Notes: generated from the letters alone by a model not told the origin. DNA of 64,000 bases from Marthasterias glacialis (GCA_911728455.2 OU452233.1:18626426-18690425); one strand, 5' to 3'. Positions 11,701-21,121 are shown, counted from the first letter of the stretch. Numbers and translations are program-made.

Positions 11701-13199
11701 ATTTTAAGTTTTGCATCGGGGAACGTTAAGAGGGAAAGCTTCACTTAGCCATAACTCGTCAAACGAGTTTAACATATTTTATTTTGAAAATACCAACTAG
11801 TTACGGTGTTGTGTTCTTACTCGCCATTAGAATTTTGAATAAATAGCATGATGCTTTTATTATTTTTTCGCAGGACTTGATAAGATCGAAAAACTTCAGA
11901 GCAATGAAAACGATGAAGTTTACAAACTTGCATACGACATCATTGATCAATACTTTTCAGACGACGTAAGTATTTGTTATTCTGTTGAGATTTACCTGTG
12001 TTTTTTTTTTTTTTTTGTAGACCAGCGAAGACAGGACCAAGTTTTTCATTAAAGAATAAAGATATTTAAAGTCATGACTTTTTCATCATGAGGTAGAGAT
12101 TGAACTTTCTGGTGTACGTCAAAAGTCTTTCATTCTAGCACACCACCCCAGAAGGGGCTTAAAATATCAAGGGTACCCACTGGCAAGAGTACCGGTAATT
12201 TTAGCACTTGTCCAGTACCGGTAACCCCACAACAAACGAGTACTGCAAGTCTAGTGGTTTTTTTCGAACAAATACTTTTGAAGAAGTACTAACCTTTACA
12301 GACGAGGCAGTACTAGCGTGTGGCCTCAATCCTCCCATATCTTCTTCTCCTATGTCAGTTTTGTCACTCCACACCAAATTGTTTAGACTTAGATAAGATT
12401 GTAATGCCTGACAGTGTGATAAGCAATTGTTATTTGGGCCTACCGGCCCCAGTCCTTCTGAATCCTTCACTTCGGCAACCGGATATAAAAGGATTTGGGA
12501 ATGTAAGGACCACTGTATATTCAAGCTTGGAAGTAACTGTAACCAGTGAACTTGCTGGTACAACCATGTATAAATCTCTTGTGGGAGGAGTGTTGGCTCT
12601 GAAAAGAGCCGTTGTGGTCTCGATGTTTCAAACTGTATACTCTGCTCGTCTTCTGGAGACAAAGACGAGCAGAGGATACTGTTTGAAACATCTAAGACCA
12701 CAACAGGCTCCTTTCAGAGCCAAAACTCCCAAAAGAAATAGTAGTTATAGTTGCTTCTTGTTATCCACACCATGCAAAGCTTCAAACATCACTTACATTT
12801 ATGCTTTTCAGTTCCAAGTCTCCTCCTAAATGTTGAGCAAAAAAAGTCAGAAATAGTTCGGTCTTGTAAGAACTGCAACTGGTCCAGTCACAGTTCTGAG
12901 CGACAAGATTTTGTTCCAGTGGAGATATTTTTTTAAATTAGAACCCTGCTGAGTAGAACACTCTGCCACCCAACTCGATGCCCCTTAAAAGAAAAGTTTT
13001 TAAAATTTCCGATGCATCAAAGACTGAAACGGTATAAACATGATGAAGACAGTCTGGGGAAAAACAACAGTTTTAATAAAGCCTGTTTTTATCCTGACAG
13101 ATCGATGAAGATGATCCTGCTCTAGCTCCCCAAGTAGTACAAGGCGGCTATGAATTTGACGCCAACACTAACATCCCTGGGGATGACTTCAAATTTTAA
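2698..13199 (+). CDS. KPNA4: Importin subunit alpha, KPNA3/KPNA4 type (11 coding exons, 517 aa)
   Basis: This is the nuclear import adaptor that binds classical NLS cargo and importin beta. Exons: 2698-2775, 5537-5656, 5909-6084, 7145-7317, 8212-8426, 9120-9251, 9898-10026, 10407-10511, 11076-11310, 11874-11965, 13101-13199. They total 1554 nt with all introns GT-AG and in frame. Residues ~12-55 are the IBB domain (RRRR near 29-32, KRRN at 50-53). The armadillo W...N ladder is visible at W134/N138, W176/N180, W218/N222, W345/N349 and W387/N391; W261 pairs with Y265. The C-terminus is acidic (IDEDD) and ends in FKF. The length matches vertebrate KPNA3/KPNA4 (about 521 aa). The start is the first ATG of exon 1 and gives the expected N-terminus. 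The wording of the IBB and ARM segments is closer to KPNA3/4 than to KPNA1/5/6 or KPNA2. Choosing between KPNA3 and KPNA4 is uncertain, since an invertebrate may have one pro-orthologue. Introns carry at least eight MITE-like insertions. Confidence 0.95.
3506..3721. mobile_element. MITE with ~60-bp inverted termini, copy A (importin intron 1)
   Basis: The left end AAGCACCTTCAC (3506-3517) mirrors the right end GTGAAGGTGCTT (3710-3721). Further in, CAAGGGGCAGATTTGTTTA mirrors TAAACAAATCTGCCCCTTG. A second diverged copy lies at 23365-23565. No coding capacity. Confidence 0.75.
4530..4855. repeat. Degenerate short-repeat segment (GACTAGCCC motif)
   Basis: TTTTGACTAGCCC or TTGACTAGCCC occurs several times (near 4580, 4675, 4711), followed by repeated CTGGTCGG-type motifs to 4855. 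It is probably an old mobile-element fragment; the family is not recognised. Confidence 0.35.
5276..5440. mobile_element. MITE, copy A of the AGGCC-GATCTTAA family
   Basis: Contains CTCGATCTTAAGAAAAAC, several GGGCATGCTGGCCAA-type units and a palindromic core AGGCCAATGGCCT, ending in AAGGCCTG. About 85-90% identical by eye to 9399-9576. It sits in importin intron 1, ~95 bp before exon 2. Confidence 0.7.
5537..5656 (+). CDS. KPNA4: Importin alpha coding exon 2 (aa 27-66, IBB domain)
   Basis: Acceptor TTGCAG, donor GTAAGA. It begins E-M-RRRRNEV, contains ELRKNKRDE and KRRNVP, and ends in an acidic linker. This is the basic helix that binds importin beta. Confidence 0.95.
5909..6084 (+). CDS. 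KPNA4: Importin alpha coding exon 3 (aa 67-125, ARM 1)
   Basis: Acceptor CTGCAG, donor GTATTG, with two leftover bases. It contains [18 protein letters not shown] and [10 protein letters not shown], the first armadillo repeat. Confidence 0.95.
7145..7317 (+). CDS. KPNA4: Importin alpha coding exon 4 (aa 125-183, ARM 2-3)
   Basis: Acceptor CTCCAG, donor GTGAGT. It carries [14 protein letters not shown] (W134/N138) and [11 protein letters not shown] (W176/N180), part of the major NLS-binding groove. Confidence 0.95.
7351..7606. mobile_element. MITE with ~45-bp inverted termini, copy A (importin intron 4)
   Basis: Left GACCAATCCATTAAGCCCCG mirrors right CGGGGCTTAATTGATAGGTC. Inside, TTGACCAATCACAGCC mirrors GCTGCGATTGGTCAA. 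A truncated copy lies at 38893-39111. Confidence 0.8.
7745..7871. mobile_element. 127-bp palindromic MITE (importin intron 4)
   Basis: The left arm GGCCGTGTCCGAATGAATGG mirrors the right arm ending in TTCAGACACGGCC. The arms also share GGCTTCGGC and GGCTATGGC blocks. Almost the whole element is hairpin. Confidence 0.75.
8212..8426 (+). CDS. KPNA4: Importin alpha coding exon 5 (aa 183-254, ARM 3-4)
   Basis: Acceptor CATAG, donor GTAAGA, ends in phase 0. It contains [14 protein letters not shown] (W218/N222) and KDPPP, then HHTDTN. Confidence 0.95.
8461..8680. mobile_element. MITE with AGGGCCATG termini (importin intron 5)
   Basis: Left AGGGCCATGTCACGCAGGGC with AATTTACAGGCA mirrors right TGCCTGTGAAAATTGCCCTG with TGTCATGGCCCT. 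It directly abuts the next element at 8683. Confidence 0.75.
8683..8846. mobile_element. MITE of the GGCCTGGG family, copy A (importin intron 5)
   Basis: Shares GTGCCCTTTG...AAATGAAAATGGCCTTGCCC and TCTCAAAGATGAAAT with 25012-25177. The ends are an imperfect inverted pair. Confidence 0.65.
9120..9251 (+). CDS. KPNA4: Importin alpha coding exon 6 (aa 255-298, ARM 5)
   Basis: Acceptor CTACAG, donor GTAAGT. It contains [15 protein letters not shown] (W261, with Y265 in place of N, as known in the family). Confidence 0.95.
9399..9576. mobile_element. MITE, copy B of the AGGCC-GATCTTAA family
   Basis: The ends are clearly inverted: CAGGCCTCGATCTTAA (9399-9414) and TTAAGATCATGGCCTG (9561-9576). 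The interior matches 5276-5440. Located in importin intron 6. Confidence 0.8.
9655..9815. repeat. Two units of a ~110-bp minisatellite (importin intron 6)
   Basis: TGATATTGAATGGTCAGACA followed by GTAGGAGGGTTGA, then AGATGCATTTGCCACATG, then a second TGGATGATATTGAATGGTCA. The same unit forms the array at 35225-36232. Confidence 0.75.
9898..10026 (+). CDS. KPNA4: Importin alpha coding exon 7 (aa 299-341, ARM 6)
   Basis: Acceptor CCACAG, donor GTAGGT. It contains [17 protein letters not shown] and [11 protein letters not shown]. Confidence 0.95.
10407..10511 (+). CDS. KPNA4: Importin alpha coding exon 8 (aa 342-376, ARM 7)
   Basis: Acceptor TCACAG, donor GTAAGT. It contains [18 protein letters not shown] (W345/N349), part of the minor NLS site. 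Confidence 0.95.
10840..11031. mobile_element. MITE with CAGCGGTGTAGCCA termini (importin intron 8)
   Basis: The left end CAGCGGTGTAGCCA (10840-10853) mirrors the right end TGGCTAAGTCGCTG (11018-11031) with two mismatches. A G-run and CATGCCCCC lie near the right end. It ends 44 bp before exon 9. Confidence 0.65.
11076..11310 (+). CDS. KPNA4: Importin alpha coding exon 9 (aa 377-455, ARM 8-9)
   Basis: Acceptor TCACAG, donor GTAAGA, with one leftover base. It contains [14 protein letters not shown] (W387/N391) and [13 protein letters not shown]. Confidence 0.95.
11510..11596. mobile_element. Palindromic repeat, GTCGAAACGTGAGGCCATTA family, full copy
   Basis: Left TTAATGGCCTCGCGTTTCGA then CCC mirrors right GGGTCGAAACGTGAGGCCATT. 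AGAGTCTTTC and a short loop lie between. Other copies: 29072-29112, 30745-30790, 38350-38390, 46199-46298, 49895-49925. Confidence 0.75.
11874..11965 (+). CDS. KPNA4: Importin alpha coding exon 10 (aa 455-485, ARM 10)
   Basis: Acceptor TCGCAG, donor GTAAGT. It contains [13 protein letters not shown] and [13 protein letters not shown], the last repeat and the start of the export-factor-binding tail. Confidence 0.95.
12541..12731. repeat. Palindromic repeat carrying histone-type 3' stem-loops
   Basis: The arms mirror each other around 12655. The minus strand of the left arm carries GGCTCTTTTCAGAGCC (12595-12610), exactly the metazoan histone mRNA 3' stem-loop (6-bp stem, TTTC loop), preceded by ACAAC and followed by AACACTCC. 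The plus strand of the right arm carries GGCTCCTTTCAGAGCC (12706-12721) with one stem mismatch, followed by AAAACTCCCAAAAGAAA. It lies in importin intron 10. No histone coding sequence is seen, so this is a repeat rather than a histone gene. Confidence 0.7.
13101..13199 (+). CDS. KPNA4: Importin alpha coding exon 11 (aa 486-517 and stop)
   Basis: Acceptor CTGACAG, stop TAA at 13197-13199. It begins with the acidic IDEDD and ends DDFKF, matching the family's short acidic C-terminus. Confidence 0.93.
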   Translation: MDEDDPALAPQVVQGGYEFDANTNIPGDDFKF

Positions 13200-15792
13200 C
13201 CCCCCCCCCCCCCCACCATGACCAGCTTAACACCCAAGAACATTAACCAGCACCCAGCCAACCCCCGGATCCTTCAAGCTCTTTCCACACCATCATCCTT
13301 CAAAGGTAGTAATAGATGTTCAACTTGCCTGCAGATGGCCGGCTAGCGACTCTGAGGTCAAAGGGCAGCTTTTCAAAGGTCAGAGGTCAGACTGGTCGAA
13401 TTTGTGAACATATCTATCAGCAGGGTGAAATTAGTAAATATTTTAGCTGGGTGAAAAATTGTGACAAAAAAATGCATTTTTTTTTTTCCTTTTCTGGAAT
13501 TGAAGCCACTCATTTTTCTAGAAGTAGCAAAAATTGTAATTTTAATAAAAAAGTTTGAGGGTTGGCATTCCTTTGATGGATTCAGCCACAACCTTGTCAA
13601 TATGATATGCCATGGCCATACTTAAAAATTAAAAGCACTACTCGGCAGAACTTATGACTTGCCGAATTTATCAACTGAGTAGAAATAGGCAGGGAACCAG
13701 TCGTGACACATTATACATGACATGATAGTTTTGCCAGGTAACCTGTTTATTCTTAGCAATTTTTTTTTCCTGTGGGTAGCAAGCATTTTGTGATGAGTAG
13801 CTCCATACAGTTGACTACAAATGCACAAAGTTTGAGAAACCTGTTCCACATCCTGCCCCCAAAACTGTTCCACATCCTGCCCCAAAAAGTAGAGTAATCC
13901 CTAACTATCTGCCTCCCCAAATACACACAACATCTGGCATAATTAGCAAGAAATGTTAATCCCCTCCAAACCCAAATCCTACAAAACCGAGATGTTTCAC
14001 ATTGAGATGGAAAGTCCAATGATCAGTTTGTAAACTTTAGGACCATAAGTGGTTCGATTAGTCAGAAGTTTGGTTCAAATTTTCAAGGGTTTTGGGTTAA
14101 AATACAGTTTCCATCGTTTATACCTGGCTGAAACAAGATATTTTTCAGTTCCACTTTTTTTTTTTTTTTTTGGTCTCTGTGCATCAACTGGAATTGCAAT
14201 AGAATAATAATAACAACCTCACTCTTGGTGTTTTATTATAAACACTGCAATTCGTTTCTTCAAACCGTAACAGTGGAAGAATCTTTGTACAGGGCTTGAG
14301 GTAGCATTGTACATACACGTACTACCTAGAGAGTCGTCTCGGTTTTTCGTTTCTTTTGTATGAAGAAAAGGCTTGTACATCAGCACTTGTACATATTACT
14401 GCCTAGACTGAAGAATAACTACCATTTGGCTTTTATGCAAAATGCAATGTACTAGGAGTTTCGTCTTGCAAACGATAACCAGCTTTGGGCCGAAGAAAAG
14501 CAAGTTCAAAGTCGGAGCATAGTTTCAAATTTACGTGTATCTAGTTGATTTCTCGGAAGCTTCGTGTGGTCATGAATTTCCCCTTTCTGGTACGGCAGTG
14601 ATGACAAAGTGAAGTGTTCAGACGTCTGTTAAGAGGAAAGATTTCAAACTTTGTACATGTGCAACAGACTTCTGCAATTGGGGATTGTGACCTGATGTAC
14701 CGCAAACCCTAAACCCAAATTTATTTGAGCTGAAAAGAGGAGTGGTTAAACGTAGAGGACGGAATGGAGAGGTTCGTGAGTACTTGTCGTTGGTACTTGT
14801 CGTTGAGAGAAACACCATGCTTACAAAAGTTAGCCTGAATTATTGGCTCTGTAATAAACAAAATCTTCTAGAAGGCCGGTATAAGCTGTGAAGCGCTGAC
14901 GGCTAACTACGTAACAAGAGAGTCCTTTCTGGAGAAAATCTAAAAATAAAAAACAAACAACATGGAGATAGACTACATGACAGCTGCAGCACACAAACAA
15001 GTAAATTTGATCGGAGAAGAGCAAGAAGTTTTTTTTTTTTTTTGAGCAAAGAAGATTTTGATGAGTCGAAGAAATGATTGGTGGTGAAAGGACCTTTGCT
15101 GAAGCTGCTTGGTGAAAGCGTCGTAAATAATATTCGGCAAAGTGCTTCCAAGCAGAAGAAAAGTACTGATTTTCAGAATGATGCCACTAAACTTCCATTG
15201 GTGCATGTTAGAGCTGTACAAAGAGAAAGAACGAACTATTTTCTTGTGATAAAGTATTGGTAAAGTTGAAAGACTTATTTATTTGGTAAGCCAACAAGTA
15301 TAAAAATTATTAAAAAAATTTGCTCTTCGTCGTCATCAGCACCCAAAGCAGGTAGTATTTGAAATTGATTCCTATTGCACTTACTTATTGAAATTGAAAA
15401 TCCATCTTTTATAGTAAAAGAGGGTTTTTAGAACATTTTGGGGTCTATGTTGGAAATGTTCAAAAGTCAATTGTAAATCAAAAAAGGGAAAGTTTCTGGC
15501 TCCCTTGGAAAAATTTCAAATTTTACTTGAAACATGTCTTAAATTGTTTATGTGGCTGAAGTCATCTTTTTTATTGCAACAGATTGTAAGAAATTGTTGT
15601 CGTTTCATACACCTGGGTAGACACTGAATAAGAATCTGACAATAAAATTGTCTCCATCCATGTTCTTTAGTCAGTTTTAATTTAGCACCTTGAGTATGAT
15701 ATCACTAACTTGCCTGTAGCTCTCACACAGTCATACTTTGACGCCGATAATATCAAATGCCAAGTCGGTACCTTGTTTTAGCAGTGACTTAG
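13200..15792 (+). other. Probable importin alpha 3' UTR and flank
   Basis: No gene is seen. It begins with a C15 run right after the stop codon. Two Pumilio-type motifs TGTACATA occur at 14308-14315 and 14388-14395, with related TGTACAT motifs nearby, which suggests transcribed 3' UTR. It also has T-runs near 14154-14171 and 15030. The 3' boundary is undetermined. Confidence 0.4.
15641..15646 (+). terminator. Candidate importin alpha polyadenylation signal
   Basis: AATAAA followed by a TG-rich stretch, ~2.4 kb after the stop codon. An earlier hexamer lies at 14853-14858. A long 3' UTR is usual for importin alpha genes, but which site is used is unknown. Confidence 0.25.
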
Positions 15793-16199
15793 TTTCAAGG
15801 CTGTGCGATAGCTTTGCTTAACCCAGCCACCCGAATGTGATGCAACCCCAGCAATCCGACAGACTCAAATAACACACCTTGCTGTCACCATGCACTCCAT
15901 GCGGCCCCCTCCCCATACACAAAACTCAGAATCCATAACTGTAGCTACCACTGGCGCCCTCTTTTCTCAGTGGGCACGGCCAGATGTCATACCCGGTACC
16001 CGTTCAGGGATCAGGATGGTCACCCTGGGTGCAGTAGTGGTGTATGTATGGAGGCTTGTGGAGCTAGCGCTGTGCGAGTGCACCGTGAGATCATGATGTG
16101 CTGTTTTCGAGTCTGTCCAGGACGGCGGCTGGGGGTTTGCATCGCATTCGGGCAGCTGGGGTTAGGTTTTGTAAGCAAAGTTGTCGCACAGCCTTGAAA
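15793..16199. mobile_element. 407-bp non-autonomous DNA transposon with ~65-bp inverted termini
   Basis: Left TTTCAAGGCTGTGCGATAGC, CTTTGCTTA and CACCCGAATGTGATGCAA mirror right TTGCATCGCATTCGGGC, TAAGCAAAG and TCGCACAGCCTTGAAA. The GC-richer interior has no recognisable protein. Confidence 0.8.
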
Positions 16200-16987
16200 T
16201 CGAGGCTAGCTGTTACTTGAAACATTGAACGACTTGGTTAGTTCCACAGAGTATTAATTTGGCACTGTGGCACCAGGGGCTTGAAAAGGCTGTTTTGGAA
16301 CCAACTTCTTTAACTTTGTTCCACTTCCCATGTTATAATTTGAAATGTATTAAAAATGCACTTGATATACCCGACCCCCTCCCCCCCCCCCCTTTTTGAG
16401 GCTTGAACTTGGCTCCTACCAGCTAAGTACCAACTATAGTTCAAGCTTTCTTATTCAAGACTATGCTTTTTAAATGTAAAACATGATGTGATTTTTACTG
16501 CCTAAAAAAAAGATCCTGAATTAGTTCATTGTGAGAAACCCCTGATGGTTTAAGCGTTATGAATATGCATATCCATGGTTTGGAATCAGATTTTAAAAAG
16601 ACATAAATAGTTTAAGAAGAGACAGAGAGCATGAACCTTGTTTATTCCTTGATTGTATAAAGAGTGAACAACTTTTAAAAAGTCATAAATATTTGTCGCT
16701 TTTTTCATTCTATATAAGCCTTATGCATCGTTAAAATGAACTTTTTATGTAAAACTTCACCAAAAACTCTTGGTAATGGACCGTACTCAAAAGCATTCTT
16801 CATGATTCTTAAATGAGCTGCATTAACTGTTCTTTTTAAGAGTGCCTATGAATATTCATAAAGACATGTTAAATATGCATTCAAATTAATAAATATTAAT
16901 CAGAACTTGTAATGGTTAATACATCTGGCATGTTAGTCTGGGCCAGGTGGTTAAATGATACCCCGTAAGTGACTAATTAAAAAAAAA

Positions 16988-17129
16988 TGGGAGACTTTAG
17001 AACGATAGGTGGCAGCAGACTTACCAGATATGTTATTGTTTGCATAGTTATGAGCATGTGCACATTTCCAAGAGCAATGGATGTACCTGGTAAAGTCTGC
17101 TGCCACCTAGTGGCCTCAAAAGTCTCCCA
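16988..17129. mobile_element. MITE, GGTGGCAGCAGAC family, copy 1
   Basis: TGGGAGACTTTAG...GGTGGCAGCAGACTTACCAG mirrors CTGGTAAAGTCTGCTGCCAC and AAAAGTCTCCCA. Related elements lie at 24762, 26104, 33413 and 61100. Confidence 0.8.
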
Positions 17130-19786
17130 TAGTACATGACCCCTGACCTTTTCTGCGATACCCTATGCGAGATACATAGAGAATCAGCAAGTTTTTATCT
17201 GTTAACTAAAATCGCCAAAAAAAATTTAACGAGCGAAGCTCTCGGACAAGAACTGTTAATTGCATGATGTAACAGGATTGTCCAACAGAGAGAGGAAAAA
17301 AAAAACGAACTGAAATTGAAACAAACAAGTTTTTAAATCGGGTACCGATGTTAAACAGTCACTGGTTCTTCTGGAATTTACCTCCCAGTCGAGAAAAAAA
17401 AAATTGTCCTACCTCAAAAACGATTTAAAATAAAACCGGTAAATTTTACCTTTGAATGTTATTTATGCATTTGCGATGAACCCTCGTGTACAGAAAAGGG
17501 AAAAAAGAGATACTGTGTTTGGGTTATTCATGATGAAATATAAGGAGTTTCTTCTCTTTTTTTTTTTATAAATACTTGGGACTGATTTAAATCTTTGAAA
17601 TTGATAAATTGTTCCAGATTAACGTATTTTTTAAGTAACTCTGTCTTTTTTCGCTGTGGAAACAAACAGTTTATGCCCTGTTACTGTTTTTCTTTTTAAA
17701 AGGTTGTTTTTAATGTAATCACAATCTTCTCCAATTGATTTAAAGCTGGTATTGAGCACTAAGTATTTGTTGTTTTTAACGGAAACCTTAAGTTTTGCTG
17801 ACATCTATTTTATTTTTCCTTTCAAAACCTGCGTAATATTACAAACCCCATATCACAAAAGTAGGCTGCAGTACACAATGCTGTGATTGGAAATGTGTAA
17901 ACCACTAAACAAGTCTCATCATTATTATGTTTTTACCCCGTTCACTGCACCTTTATTTAAATGCACTGGTCGTAGTTATGCTGCTAAGTCGAAATTCAAT
18001 TTAGCCACGTCTGCCTGACCTTGCGATAGTGGGTAACCCCGTTGTATTACGCCAAACGCTGTGATGCGATTCTGTTAATTCCATCGCTCGTTCTTTATTT
18101 ATCCAAATCCAACAGCGTGCTTTAATTGTGATGGGTGCTGTTCGCAAATCCTAGACCCACCATAATATGCTTTAATGAGTTGCCATTTTGGATCTGATGG
18201 GAACGAGCAATGAAGGGTTTAGAGCCAACATGATTGTACTTTACCTAAAGGAAATAAAAAAAATAAAACACAGGTACTCAGAAATAGCGCTTCACAAAAA
18301 CTCTTTTTTAATGTCAAACTCTGAGCAGACAGAGCGTATAGTTCACAGCGTAAAATGATTTTGAATTAATTTTGAAATCGCGTTGGGACCTTTTCTTTTA
18401 AATTGCATTCTGATAACTCGTTTTAAAGTTTTTGAAGATGTCATTTATACATGTTAATGTTACTGCTTTTGAGACCGTTATTTTTTACTATTATTAAGTT
18501 ATTCGGCAGTGTCACAGCATTTTGATTACATAAATTGAAATCTATTTCTGGTGTTTTTATTTATTTTTTTAAAAACGAAAGTGTTGCCTAGTTAAGTCAA
18601 TCTAAACTAGTTGTCAAGTTATTTGACTGGACTTTTATCTTGACGGCAATTTATTTTTCTCATTTTTGTTGATTGATTAATTGTACATAAGCCATATCTC
18701 AGCAGAGTTCTCATGTCATATTAATATAATATCCCTATTGTTGCTTAGTACGATTGTAGTTAGTCACCAACCACCTCCCACAAAATCAGAGGAAAGTCGG
18801 CGTTTACTTCTTCCAAAAAAAAAATGAATTTCCTTGTTTTTATTTTTTTAAATTCTGTAGGGAAAGAACAGTATGGTATGTAGCAATTTGAGTTTGCGTG
18901 CCGTCAAAAAAATTGCCAAAATTCTAGAAAGTAAAGCATTCTGTCAAATTGTGACTTTAGGTCAAATATTAATAACTACTTTGTGATGATTTTGTGGGAG
19001 TTGGTTACAAATATGTGTATATATAAAACAAGAGGGTCCATGGCATGCAAACAGAACCTGCTTCAGATTTATCAACCAAAAAGTGTATTAATAAAAAAAA
19101 AAATCAGGGTTGTTGCTTTTTATCTGTTTAAAACAAAGCTCAACCCAAGCTGTTTTGATACGTTGTATAAAAAGTACTATTGTAAAAAAAAAATGATATA
19201 TGTGGAAGGACAGAAACAAAATTTAATATTATTCTGGCTTGTGGCATGCTATATATGCAAAGCGCAGGAAGCTGAGTTCTGGATGCCATTGGCTAGCTTG
19301 AATTTGAATTTGCATATATACTATGCATATTCATTATAGTGGGAGGATTTAATTGCCGGTGGTTATTTGAATACATGTGATGGTGTTTTCCTTCCAAAAT
19401 TGAGAGAAAAAAAATGCCTTCTTTCCCCCAAATTTTATGAGCAATATTTTTACTTTTTATTTATAAATTGACTTGTTTCTGATGAATAATATAAAGTATG
19501 TTTCTAGAAACAAAGACGGCCACTGTGGGGAATGGCTTCATTTTAAGTAGCTTAAAAGTCAAACAAGATTTGAAGCTCAGCCAGTGAAAAAAAAATAGTA
19601 TGATCTTTTAGAAAGTGAAACTGCACTGTTAAAATTGCTGATTTGTGTTGTAAACTGCCTTGATTCTGAGGAGAAGGGGGCGGGGAAAGTGTTTTGAACC
19701 TTTGACCTTTTCTTTAGCCCCGTCCACTCATGTTAGATGAATTCTTAAGTCTCTCACCCTTGATGAGGGAAATACCCTACACTAAT
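17130..19786. other. Intergenic, AT-rich, nothing recognised
   Basis: No exon-like open frame, RNA gene or clear repeat. The frame at 18983-19339 lacks codon structure or homology that I recognise. Confidence 0.5.
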
Positions 19787-20006
19787 AGACCCTTCCCATG
19801 AAATATGTAAATTGCACATTACGCGTGCACACTAACACTACTGATGGGCAAAATGAGGGAACATCGCGCCTTTTTCTGTGGGGCTAATGGTGGAGTGATG
19901 CACACGCATTTGTGTGTCTGCCTAGTGTAAACTCTACGCCGTTTTGCCAACCAATAGTGTCAGTACGCATGCGTGAATGTAATTAGCATATTTCATGGGA
20001 AGCGCT
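19787..20006. mobile_element. MITE with ~70-bp imperfect inverted termini
   Basis: Left AGACCCTTCCCATGAAATAT mirrors right ATATTTCATGGGAAGCGCT. Inner blocks ACACTAACACTACTGATGGG and TTGCCAACCAATAGTGTCAG are inverted counterparts. Confidence 0.75.
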
Positions 20007-20239
20007 AATTAAACAATGCAGCTAGCCTTATGTCGGCGGGCTTGTTTACCGTTGGTGTTTGGGATTTTGGAGTCGGGTACTTGAAGACATGCAGTGACTG
20101 CCTGTAGAATCTTGCAAAGAAAGCAGAGCATTCACTATCCCTGAACCCATCAAAATCCAACTGCATGGTTTGTTTGATTCTGTTGGACTGTGAGGACTGC
20201 ACTGGTAAAGTGATTATGCTTTACATGTTATCAGGCATA

Positions 20240-20600
20240 CCACCCTAATCAGAGTCCAACAGTTTGGATGTTGGGTTACCATATGGTGTTGGATTTTGAT
20301 AGAGTGAGGAAGGATCCTGGTATATCACTCATGGGATCAACACTTGATTGCACTAAACGCTAAAAAGATTCATCCTAAAGATGAGCTGTCAGTATTACGA
20401 TAGTGATTTGTATTGTGGCATCACTCTTTGCTTAGCAACTAAGAATGATTCGCAGTTAAGATCAATCTTAGCTCTTGTTGAAATCAAGCTCATGAAGTCG
20501 ACCATTATCAGCTCAATAGTTTTGGTGTTGAGTTTCAATGAAGTTGGATTTTGTTAGAGTGAGGAAAGGATCCTAGTAAATCACTCGAAGTGAGGTGGGG
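20240..20600. repeat. Direct duplication split by a MITE
   Basis: A ~90-bp unit (TTGGATTTTGATAGAGTGAG, then GGATCCTGGTATATCACTC) recurs at 20505-20590 as TTGGATTTTGTTAGAGTGAG. Between the units lies a decayed copy of the GATTTCACAAA MITE (20350-20482). Confidence 0.6.
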
Positions 20601-21085
20601 TTTATGAAATTGAAGTATCGCATACAGAGCATGAATTCTCCTCAGAAGTAGACCGGTTGGTTACAACCCTTTTTTTTTTAAATTGTGGTGGATACCATTC
20701 GGCATGTATTGAAGTGGCCTGGGTGCTTTTATTTATGTGATTTAACCTGTAATGCAAACTATGTACAAAAAGTAACTACGAAAAACATCACAATTGTTAC
20801 CAAAAAATCAATTAATTAAAAAAAAAAAGTGTAAAACTTGTCACTATTCCCAAAGGATTCAAAAAGTAGTTGAATTTCAATGAATTCAATTGCAGGATTT
20901 CAGGTCAGTCAGTCATAAATACCGAAAACAGGCTTTGAACATTGAAATTAAGTTGTCATTTATGCATATTCAAAACTTGAGTTGTTTTGTATTTAACATT
21001 GTCTCACCAAATGCCCCAATAAAAGTAATTTTTCGGTCTAATGATAACACCTTTGTGTCTGTGTTGAGAGTTGTATTTACTTAGT

Positions 21086-21086
<1 letters not shown>

Positions 21087-21121
<35 letters not shown>
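21087..21121. repeat. Poly-T run (~35 nt)
   Basis: Uninterrupted T-run. It could be the A-tail of a retroposed fragment on the minus strand, but no body is recognised. Confidence 0.85.

Noticed and set aside
12595-12610. A histone gene ending at the stem-loop
   Set aside because: The sequence upstream of the stem on the minus strand does not encode any core histone C-terminus, and the segment recurs as a repeat at 39175.
12201-12829. Overlapping 166- and 169-codon open frames on both strands
   Set aside because: They run through the palindromic histone-stem-loop repeat in importin intron 10. No family is recognised and the repeat explains the openness.
14297-14330. let-7-like microRNA (TGAGGTAG followed by a nearby TACTACCTA)
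   Set aside because: Only the first eight bases match let-7, and the surrounding sequence does not form the expected ~22-bp duplex hairpin.
15890-16197. 68- and 75-codon open frames
   Set aside because: They lie inside the 407-bp inverted-repeat element at 15793-16199 and show no transposase motif.
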